NCBI RefSeq assembly: GCF_023630255.1
Contig: NZ_JALPRS010000006.1
Coordinates: 1 to 57,203, forward strand
Length of the DNA stretch: 57,203 nt
Origin: Pontibacter deserti
Lineage (GTDB): Bacteria > Bacteroidota > Bacteroidia > Cytophagales > Hymenobacteraceae
Reading direction: 5' to 3'
The position numbers and the translations under genes are program-made. The notes below the pieces were generated by a model. That model was not told the DNA's origin, ran no database searches, and saw only the letters and a program-made list of their open reading frames with translations. Below are positions 44,619 to 51,535 of this stretch, piece by piece (position 1 is the first letter of the stretch; every line of letters starts with the position of its first letter).

Positions 44619-44860
44619 CGGCAAACAGGTTTAACTTTCTGTCTACGGCCGATGAGCAGGTAAAGTATAGTGCCAAGTATAGGTATAAATGCAACAACTA
44701 TCAACCAGATCACTTTGGTAACGCTGTCTGCGAAATTGCTTCTGTTAAGGTCAATAATTGCCCAAAGCCATAAACCTACCGGTATCCCTAAAATAAGTAG
44801 TATAAGTAACATTTCTATTAGGCCAATACCGCCAATGAAAAGTAAAGTTGTTTCTAGCAT
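44615..44860 (-). CDS. PLDc_N domain small membrane protein
   Basis: An 81-residue protein with two membrane helices (about residues 5-38 and 47-68). The end, VIWLIVVAFIPILGTILYLLIGRRQK, is the characteristic PLDc_N signature (the membrane anchor found before phospholipase D domains and as stand-alone proteins). It overlaps the next gene by ATGA and follows the broken TonB gene by 19 bases, so the three are one transcription unit. Function unknown; perhaps a membrane modulator. Confidence 0.85.
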   Translation of the reverse strand: MLETTLLFIGGIGLIEMLLILLILGIPVGLWLWAIIDLNRSNFADSVTKVIWLIVVAFIPILGTILYLLIGRRQKVKPVCR

Positions 44861-44879
44861 GGGGTTGGGTTTAAAGACT

Positions 44880-45629
44880 TTATTTTAAGCTGAAGCGAAA
44901 AGGGAAGCTAAAGTCTGCAGATATGTTTTTCCCTTCATTCATAGCTGGGATCCACTTTTTCTTTGGTAATAACTTGGCGACTCTGATTGCTTCTTCATCT
45001 AAGAGTGGATGTGCAGATTTAGATATCCGTACATCTTTAAGATTTCCCTTCTCATCAATAGTGGCCGATACCATAACCAATCCCTGTATATTGTTTTGTT
45101 TAGCTTGTTCAGGATAAATAATATTTTTTGTCAAGAACTTAGTAAACTCTGCATCACCACCTGGAAATTCAGGATTTTTATCTATTTCCTTAATGCCGTG
45201 TTTTTCAAACTTTTCCTTTTTAGTTAAAGTAGCTAAATATTCACGATGAATAACATGTTGCAGTTGTTTGCCTGTTGTAACATCGTAGTCATAAGTTTCA
45301 GCAACTATATTGTTTACCCAAATCATCTTTCGAGTTAGCGCACCGGAATCATTATAATATTTAAACTCTCCATCTCTTATTTCAGGTTTCAATGATGAAA
45401 AGTAACCACGCATCTGTACATTTCCTTTAGGGTAATAATCAGTGACTTCATATTTCGCAATCGATGGAGTATTGGGTTTTATTACCCTATAGAAGTGTCT
45501 TGATTCTACAATAGTAGTTTCTTACCATTTTTTGTCATACCATAAAGTGTCTGCATCTTGAGCATTTACATTAGCATGAAAACAAGACATTAGGCAAAAG
45601 ATAAGGGCATATTGTAATAGTGCTTTCAT
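44880..45629 (-). pseudogene. TonB-domain protein gene interrupted by an in-frame TAA
   Basis: The frame opens at ATG 45629 with a signal peptide (MKALLQYALIFCLMSC..., ending NAQ at residue 24), reads through codon 35 (DTLWYDKKW), meets TAA at 45522-45524, and continues in the same frame as ETTIVESRHFYRVIKPN, YYPKGNVQMRGYFSS and a TonB C-terminal domain (KNIIYPEQAKQNNIQGLVMVSATIDEKG) to 44880. The unbroken form would be ~249 residues. The downstream part alone has an ATG at 45413 but no export signal. The most likely cause is one substitution, for instance AAA or GAA to TAA; a sequencing error or readthrough is possible. The expected protein style (YxDKxWxE...F/YYR...YYxxGxxQMxG) is common in Bacteroidota TonB proteins. 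Confidence 0.85.
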
Positions 45630-45692
45630 ATATAGATAGTAGAGATGAATAAGCTAATGTATAAATTATTATCGAGTAAGTTCATCATTGCA

Positions 45693-46175
45693 TTATTCCT
45701 TCTCCAAACTCTTAATAGCATCCTGCACAAGGTCATTTTCATAACCTTTGCTGAGTAAGTAGTAGTTGAGTTTCTGGCGGCGGGTAAAGGGGTTCTTTTC
45801 TTTTTCGGTGGAGTTCTTTTTCTCCAATAGGTGCAGCAGGTTCTGTTCATATACTTCCGGGTCAATCTCTTTCATGCCTTGCTTAATGCAGTAATCAGAG
45901 ATACCTTTTGCTTTCAAGCCCTGCATAATTTTGCGACGGCCCCAGCGTTTCAGGCTATACTTACCGCGCACATATGCCTGGGCATAGCGCTCCTCATCAA
46001 TCATCTTTTCCTGGCTCAGCCTCACAATCAGTTCTTCCACATCATCATGCTCCAGGCCATAACTATAGAGTTTGTCACGCACCTCCTGTTGGGTGCGGTC
46101 CTGGTAGGCACAGTAGGCGGCAGCTTTAATGAGCGCCTCTTTCGGGGTATAGGTTTTCTGTTTTTTCTTCTCCAA
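45693..46175 (-). CDS. recX: RecX family regulatory protein
   Basis: A 160-residue protein that in other bacteria binds RecA and limits its filament growth. Three-helix repeats typical of RecX are present: YCAYQDRTQQEVRDKLYSYGL, VRLSQEKMIDEERYAQAYVR and KRWGRRKIMQGLKAKGIS, then RRQKLNYYLLSKGYENDLV. ATG at 46175. recA is not in this window. The gene is followed on the same strand, 63 bases later, by the interrupted TonB gene. Confidence 0.9.
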   Translation of the reverse strand: MEKKKQKTYTPKEALIKAAAYCAYQDRTQQEVRDKLYSYGLEHDDVEELIVRLSQEKMIDEERYAQAYVRGKYSLKRWGRRKIMQGLKAKGISDYCIKQGMKEIDPEVYEQNLLHLLEKKNSTEKEKNPFTRRQKLNYYLLSKGYENDLVQDAIKSLEKE

Positions 46176-46212
46176 ACTACAGATGCGTTTTCTTACATAT
46201 AAACATACTCTA

Positions 46213-46268
46213 GAGTTAGAAAGTTAAAAAGTTTAGAAGTTAGAAAGTTAACGGAGTTAAAGAGTTTA
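46213..46268. repeat. AAGTTA word repeat in divergent spacer
   Basis: Near-tandem words AGTTAGAAAGTTAAAAAG, TTTAGAAGTTAGAAAGTTAA and AGTTAAAGAG between recX (minus) and the DMT transporter gene (plus). The reverse complement of the same word pattern fills the divergent spacer at 51451-51496. The rest of the spacer to 46380 has AACAATCAACAA-type words. Confidence 0.55.
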
Positions 46269-46389
46269 GGTGTTTGTGAATCCTGTTTATCCTATAATCC
46301 TGTAAATCTAGATTCTGACAATTCAACAATCAACAACTTACAATCACCAATCAAAGCGTACCTTTACAGCGGTAAACTATAACGTGCCT

Positions 46390-47253
46390 ATGTTTTCGAA
46401 GGGAGTGCAGTACATGTTGCTATCGACGCTGTTTTTTGCGCTGATGAACGTGTGCGTAAAGTTGGTGCCGCATATTCCGGCCGGGGAGATCATCTTCTTC
46501 CGGTCTGTTATTTCGATGGTGATGAGCTATGCAGTGCTGAGAAAACAAAAGGTAAGAGTGTGGGGCACGCACAAAGGGCTACTGATAACAAGGGGTATAA
46601 CGGGTGCTATTGCGCTCATTTTATACTTTACCACCTTACAAAATATACCACTTGCCACTGCCGTAACCATACAGTATCTGGCACCAATCTTTACAACCAT
46701 ACTCGGTGTTTTTATAGTGAAGGAGAAAGTAAAGGCCTGGCAATGGGTGTTCTTCCTGGTTTCGTTTGCTGGTATACTGGTTATTGAAGGCGTGGATGTA
46801 CGTATTTCGCCGTTTTACTTAACAGTAGGTGTGGCAGGAGCGTTTATATCAGGTATTTCCTACAACATTATTCGCAAACTCAATACCCGCGAGCATCCGT
46901 TGGTTATAGTGTTTTACTTCCCGATGGTAGCCCTGCCTATTTCCGGTATTTACTGTTTGCTGGAGTGGGTTCAACCTGTCGGCTGGGACTGGCTTATACT
47001 TCTGCTGGTAGGTTTTTTTACGCAGCTCGCACAGTATTACATGACCATGTCGTACCAGTCCGAAGAGCTCTCGAAAGTAGCCAATCTTAATTATATCGGC
47101 ATTTTTTACGCTTTGCTGTTGGGCTTTTTCATGTTTGGCGAGAGCTTCACATTTGGTTCTTATGCAGGTATGGCGCTGGTATTGGTAGGGGTAATTCTGA
47201 ACATCAGGTATAAAAATAAGCTGGCTAAAACAGGCACCCAAGAGCAGGTTTAA
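46390..47253 (+). CDS. EamA/DMT family transporter
   Basis: A 287-residue inner-membrane protein with ten helices in two EamA repeats (first repeat about residues 5-135, second ~145-280). Conserved spots are EIIFFRSVISM after helix 2, LQNIPLATAVTIQYLAPIFT, and FGESFTFGSYAGMALVLVGVIL in the second repeat. The ATG at 46390 is preferred to a GTG two codons upstream. Substrate unknown; families of this type export or import small metabolites. It is divergent from recX. Confidence 0.85.
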   Translation: MFSKGVQYMLLSTLFFALMNVCVKLVPHIPAGEIIFFRSVISMVMSYAVLRKQKVRVWGTHKGLLITRGITGAIALILYFTTLQNIPLATAVTIQYLAPIFTTILGVFIVKEKVKAWQWVFFLVSFAGILVIEGVDVRISPFYLTVGVAGAFISGISYNIIRKLNTREHPLVIVFYFPMVALPISGIYCLLEWVQPVGWDWLILLLVGFFTQLAQYYMTMSYQSEELSKVANLNYIGIFYALLLGFFMFGESFTFGSYAGMALVLVGVILNIRYKNKLAKTGTQEQV

Positions 47254-47357
47254 AAATAAATTGAGTATAAAAACAAGACAAAGTATAAAAGAAGCGTATA
47301 ATATGTAACGTTAGCTATATTTATTCCATATAAGGCCAAAAGCTAATCTAACCCTAC

Positions 47358-49952
47358 ATGCGCTTCACCTGGTTTTTATTTCTGCTTTTGTTTATACCAC
47401 TCTTCTGCTTTGGAGGTACCTTGCGCGGTCGCCTTACCGACGAGAACGGACAGGGCCTGCCTTTCGCCAGTATTTATATCAAAGAAACGAGCAGCGGTAC
47501 TGCCACTAACGAGAATGGTTTTTACCAGCTTCAGCTCGACTCCGGCACCTATACTTTAGAATTTAAGTACGTGGGCTACAAGTCTAAAACCGAAGTGGTA
47601 AAGATAAATGGCCATCCTGTGGAGCTTAATGTGCAACTGCTGCCCGAAGTACTTAACCTGAAAGAGGTGGTAGTGCATGCTTCCGACGAAGATCCGGCTT
47701 ATCCTATTATGCGCAATGCTATCCGGCTGCGCAAGTACCACCTGAACGAAGCCCTTGCCTGGAGCGCCCGTGTATACATGAAAAGCGTAGCCCGCATGGA
47801 TAAAGTACCTAGCAAAGTGCTGGGTGTGCGTGTAGTGGATGTAGATACAGGTATAGTTTACTTATCGGAGTCGGTATCGCAGCTGCACGTAAAAAGGCCA
47901 AACAAGGTAAACGAGAAACTGATTTCCTCCAGGGTAAGCGGCCAGAAAAAAGGCTTCAGCTTTAACCAGGCCTCGGAAATGAATGTAAGCTTTTATGAAA
48001 ACCTGCTGAAGATAGAAGGACTAAGCGAACGTGGTTTTGTGTCGCCGCTGGCCAGTAATGCCATGTTCTTTTACAGATATCAATACCTGGGCGCATTTGA
48101 AGAGAATGGTCGCACCATCAATAAAATAAAAGTAATTCCCCGCCGCCGCAACGATCCTGTTTTTGAAGGTACTATATATATCTGCGATGGTGCCTGGCGC
48201 CTGCACAGCACCGACCTGAAACTAACTAAGCGGGCAGGTATTGAGTTTGTGGATTTTATCCGTGTGCGGCAGGTGTATGCCCCTGTTCTGGAACATGTCT
48301 GGATGCCTGTATCGCAGAAGTTTACTTTTGAAGCAGGTGGTCTTGGCTTTAAAGGCAGAGGCTATGTTACGGGCGTTTATTCTAACTATAAAGTACAGGC
48401 AGCTTACAAAAAACCACCTGTAATTGAAGAAATTGAACCTGAACCCCAAGAAGCTATAGTTGCCTCCACGCAAAAAACAAAACCAGCACCTAAACCACGC
48501 TTTAAAGTTATTGAACCTGAAAAAGCAGATCCAAAAGAAAAGCCTATTCACCCTGACAAGTTGTTCAGCAAAGAAATATTGGTGGTAGAAAAAGAAGCCA
48601 ATAAACGCGATTCGCTTTACTGGGACAAGATCAGGCCGACGCCGCTGACCAAAGAAGAATCCAAGGATTATGTGAAGAAGGACAAGCTGGAGGCCATTAA
48701 AGAATCTAAAACTTACCAGGACTCGCTGGACCGCATCCGTAACAAGCCAACGATTGGCAACCTGTTTTTAAGTGGCTATACTTATAACAACAGCTTCGAA
48801 GATAATTACCTGCGCTTCGACCCGATCATCAGCCCGACAGATGCCAGTATTCTGCAATATAACACGGTAGAGGGTGTAGTAGCCGATGTAAAGGTAACCT
48901 ATGGCCGCCGCTTCGACGACCGCCGCCGCTACATAATTGAGCCTACTGTGCGCTATGGTTTCTCAAACGAGAAGTTTAATGCGAAGCTTCGCACAGCTTA
49001 TGTTTACAACACCACTACCAACAGCATTGTGCAGTTGGAGGGTGGCCGCTACGTAGAGCAGATCAACATCAACAGTCCTATTCCTCCTTTTGTAAACTCG
49101 CTCTACACGTTGGTGGCCGAAAAAAACTACATGAAACTATACCAGCGCGACTTTATACGCCTGGCGCACCGCGGGGAATTGACTAACGGGCTGCAGTTAA
49201 CGGCTAACCTGGAGTACGCACACCGCATGCCGATGCAGAATACAACCTTCTTCAGTTTTAAAGACAGCGATCCGGAAGGCGGGACCAGCTTTACATCTAA
49301 CGTGCCGGTTAACGCAGAGCTAGCCGATGCATCTTTCGAGCCGCATGAAGTATTGATGGCCTCTTTTAGCGTAAGTATAAAACCGGGGCAGGAGTACATT
49401 ACCCGACCTGACCGTAAGATAAATCTTGGCTCCAATTACCCTACCTTTAGCCTGGCTTACCGCACAGGTATAAAAGCCTTTGGCGGCGATATAAAGTATA
49501 GCACCGCAGCCATAGGTATAAATGATGAAATCAGTTTCGGGTTGTTTGGTAGCAGTACCTACAGCGCAGCGGCTGGTGTTTTCTGGAACAAGGAAAATAT
49601 GACCCTGATGGATTACCGTCACTTTAAGGGCAACCGCACCATTTTTGCAGGCGCCTACGATGGTTTCCAGCTACTGGATTACTACAGGTATAGCACCAAC
49701 AACAATTACCTGGAAGCCCACTACGAACATCACTTCAACGGATTCCTGTTCAATAAAATACCGCTGTTCCGTAAGTTGAAAATGCAGGAAGTAATCAGCC
49801 TGAATTACCTGAACACGCAGCAATCAAGAAATTACCTGGAGCTGGGAATAGGTGTAGAGCATATCTTAAAAGTATTCAGGGTCGATTTTGTAACATCGTT
49901 CCAGGAAGGAGAGAAGGCCCGTGCCGGAGTGCTGATAGGCTTCGGTTTCTGA
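47358..49952 (+). CDS. DUF5686 family outer membrane protein with carboxypeptidase-like regulatory domain
   Basis: An 864-residue exported protein: signal peptide to about residue 19 (FIPLFCFG), then a CarboxypepD_reg-like beta-sandwich at ~21-100 (GRLTDENGQGLPFASIYIKE, GTYTLEFKYVGYKS). DUF5686 follows, with AYPIMRNAIRLRKYHLNEALAWSARVYMK near 114-145. A Lys/Glu/Pro-rich linker lies at ~355-460. The C-terminal ~390 residues have many aromatic beta strands ending VGVLIGFGF-like (RAGVLIGFGF), the sign of an outer-membrane barrel. It resembles TonB-dependent receptor architecture without a plug; the ligand is unknown. Confidence 0.85.
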   Translation: MRFTWFLFLLLFIPLFCFGGTLRGRLTDENGQGLPFASIYIKETSSGTATNENGFYQLQLDSGTYTLEFKYVGYKSKTEVVKINGHPVELNVQLLPEVLNLKEVVVHASDEDPAYPIMRNAIRLRKYHLNEALAWSARVYMKSVARMDKVPSKVLGVRVVDVDTGIVYLSESVSQLHVKRPNKVNEKLISSRVSGQKKGFSFNQASEMNVSFYENLLKIEGLSERGFVSPLASNAMFFYRYQYLGAFEENGRTINKIKVIPRRRNDPVFEGTIYICDGAWRLHSTDLKLTKRAGIEFVDFIRVRQVYAPVLEHVWMPVSQKFTFEAGGLGFKGRGYVTGVYSNYKVQAAYKKPPVIEEIEPEPQEAIVASTQKTKPAPKPRFKVIEPEKADPKEKPIHPDKLFSKEILVVEKEANKRDSLYWDKIRPTPLTKEESKDYVKKDKLEAIKESKTYQDSLDRIRNKPTIGNLFLSGYTYNNSFEDNYLRFDPIISPTDASILQYNTVEGVVADVKVTYGRRFDDRRRYIIEPTVRYGFSNEKFNAKLRTAYVYNTTTNSIVQLEGGRYVEQININSPIPPFVNSLYTLVAEKNYMKLYQRDFIRLAHRGELTNGLQLTANLEYAHRMPMQNTTFFSFKDSDPEGGTSFTSNVPVNAELADASFEPHEVLMASFSVSIKPGQEYITRPDRKINLGSNYPTFSLAYRTGIKAFGGDIKYSTAAIGINDEISFGLFGSSTYSAAAGVFWNKENMTLMDYRHFKGNRTIFAGAYDGFQLLDYYRYSTNNNYLEAHYEHHFNGFLFNKIPLFRKLKMQEVISLNYLNTQQSRNYLELGIGVEHILKVFRVDFVTSFQEGEKARAGVLIGFGF

Positions 49953-50027
49953 TGCAGCGCAACTATACCCGGATAACTTATTGATAGCATAGCCGTTAAA
50001 AAAGTCAGGATTTTAAAGGAAATGACA

Positions 50028-50345
50028 ATGAAAACGAAGCTATCTATATTTAAAACAGGTGTGGCTGTAGCTTTTGCAGCTATAGTTGGGTTTGGTTGCG
50101 GCAACAACCAGGAAACTACAACAGAAGCCGAAAGCGATACCGGAACTGCCGATGCCATTGTAGCCGGTGACTCATCTGCCGCAAACCTGAACGAACCGCG
50201 TCCGGCCCCAATCGGCGATACATCAGTAAATGCTAACCAGGCCGATCAATTTGGCGACATGAATCCGAACCAGGATTCTGCAGCCCGCGCACTGGAACAA
50301 CTGGACAGACAGAAGGAACAGCAGCAGCAGAAACCAAGACCATAA
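50028..50345 (+). CDS. small Glu/Asp/Gln-rich lipoprotein
   Basis: A 105-residue predicted lipoprotein: MKTKLSIFKTGVAVAFAAIV then lipobox GFGC with Cys24. The mature part is disordered and rich in Thr, Glu, Asp, Asn, Pro and Gln, with a final LDRQKEQQQQKPRP. A second ATG two codons upstream is also possible. Similar in plan to the lipoproteins at 3259 and 27442, so a recurring type. The convergent gene shares its terminator. Confidence 0.7.
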   Translation: MKTKLSIFKTGVAVAFAAIVGFGCGNNQETTTEAESDTGTADAIVAGDSSAANLNEPRPAPIGDTSVNANQADQFGDMNPNQDSAARALEQLDRQKEQQQQKPRP

Positions 50346-50356
50346 TTAAGATATAA

Positions 50357-50405
50357 ATAAAATAGAAAAGGCCCTGCTATACTTGCAGGGCCTTTTCTAT
50401 TTTAT
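50357..50405. terminator. bidirectional terminator with 21-bp stem
   Basis: Two arms at 50357-50377 and 50385-50405 are exact reverse complements over 21 bases. The 7-base loop is TATACTT, the word over-represented through the window. The stem includes AGAAAAGGCCCTGC. It serves the plus lipoprotein gene and the minus RarD-like gene, whose stop lies inside the right arm (50397). Confidence 0.88.
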
Positions 50406-51347
50406 GACAGTAGCTGCTGTAGTTGGTGGTACAGGCATACCACTGGCAGTTTTGCGCCGCTTCTTCAGGTTTATGTTGTAGATGATCACAGAAATAAAGA
50501 TGAGCACATAAGCCAGCACTTTTACAAGTGTTGTTTCTTCGTTAAAGTATACAAAGGCTATCACAAAGTTCATAATGGGGTTGATGTACATCAGGATACC
50601 GATAGTGCCGGAAGTAAGCTCTTTTAATGCATACAGGTTCAGGAACAGCGGCAACACCGTAAATAAAGCACTGAGTATACTTATGTTCAAAAAGAAATTT
50701 CCATCCAACGCTACAGTAGAGTCTCCTTTAAAGTAAGTATAGAACGGCCCGATAAGTATAAAAGCCAGCAGCAACTGCAGCGTGAGCAGCACGATCTTAT
50801 CATACGCCCGCAAAATGCGCTGTGTGATCAGGTAAAATGCATAGCTCAATGCAATCATCAAACTGAATAATAAACTGGTTAATTCGCCGGTTCCTATCAG
50901 CACACAGCTTATTATACTTAGCCCGATTGCCAGCCACTGGTTAGGTCGCAGTTCTTCCTTTAAAAGTAAAAAGCCCAGCATCGCTGTAAGTATAGGACAG
51001 AGCAAATATGAGAAAGAGCCTGTCTGTATATCAATATGGTTGATGACGTAGATAAAAGTGAGCCAGTTTATAGTTAGCAGCATGCCGCCCAGCAAAGTAT
51101 AAACTATAAACTGCCGCTTTTCTTTAACAGCCGATTTTTTTAGCACCCTGAATGTTTGCTGTATGTTGCCTCTTCTGAAGAAAAGCGAGATGAACAGCAG
51201 TAGGCTCACTGAAAAGCCTACCCGGAAGTATAAGATCAGGCCACTTGGATAATCAGCAAGCGCTTTTAACGGAAAAGGTATAAATCCCCAGATAACGAAA
51301 GCCGCAATACCTGCAGCGTAATAAGGATTTGCTTTAAGTGTTTTCAT
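50397..51347 (-). CDS. RarD-like EamA family transporter
   Basis: A 316-residue inner-membrane protein with ten helices in two EamA repeats, starting MKTLKANPYYAAGIAAFVIWGFIPFPLKAL, which is the RarD-type opening. Repeat 1 spans about residues 8-150, repeat 2 ~160-300. The basic tail is LKKRRKTASG. The start ATG at 51347 is supported by the -7 box at 51367-51374, upstream of it; an upstream ATG at 51398 would lie before the promoter. Chloramphenicol resistance described for some RarD proteins is not implied. Confidence 0.82.
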   Translation of the reverse strand: MKTLKANPYYAAGIAAFVIWGFIPFPLKALADYPSGLILYFRVGFSVSLLLFISLFFRRGNIQQTFRVLKKSAVKEKRQFIVYTLLGGMLLTINWLTFIYVINHIDIQTGSFSYLLCPILTAMLGFLLLKEELRPNQWLAIGLSIISCVLIGTGELTSLLFSLMIALSYAFYLITQRILRAYDKIVLLTLQLLLAFILIGPFYTYFKGDSTVALDGNFFLNISILSALFTVLPLFLNLYALKELTSGTIGILMYINPIMNFVIAFVYFNEETTLVKVLAYVLIFISVIIYNINLKKRRKTASGMPVPPTTAATVIK

Positions 51348-51366
51348 GTAAAGTATAAAAAGTGTG

Positions 51367-51374
51367 CAAAGGTA
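51367..51374 (-). promoter_or_regulatory. -7 element of the RarD-like gene
   Basis: CAAAGGTA on plus reads TACCTTTG on minus, an exact TAnnTTTG match. It predicts a leader of about 15 bases before the ATG at 51347 and decides the start. Confidence 0.5.
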
Positions 51375-51450
51375 CATAAATGTTTGTTGGCTAAACATTA
51401 TATAGTAGTGTTATGCGTTCATCAAGGTAAACTCTCTGCTTTAAGAGCAA

Positions 51451-51496
51451 CTCGCTAACTTTTTAACCTTCTAACTTCTTAACTTTTTAACTCTCC
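51451..51496. repeat. TAACTT word repeat in divergent spacer
   Basis: CTAACTTTTTAACCTTCTAA then CTTCTTAACTTTTTAACTC, the reverse-complement version of the AAGTTA repeat at 46213-46268. Both lie between a minus and a plus gene, but in opposite orientation to the plus gene. Confidence 0.55.
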
Positions 51497-51508
51497 CACT
51501 CTTTCTCC

Positions 51509-51516
51509 TATCTTTG
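51509..51516 (+). promoter_or_regulatory. -7 element of the MurF-Alr gene
   Basis: TATCTTTG fits TAnnTTTG exactly. A start near 51522 gives a ~14-base leader before the ATG at 51536. No good -33 element: the TTTTTAA of the word repeat occupies that position. Confidence 0.5.
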
Positions 51517-51535
51517 GATCGAATACATTTTTGTT

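Noticed and set aside
46384..46389. GTG start for the DMT transporter
   Set aside because: An ATG two codons later starts the same signal-less helix and is the more usual start.
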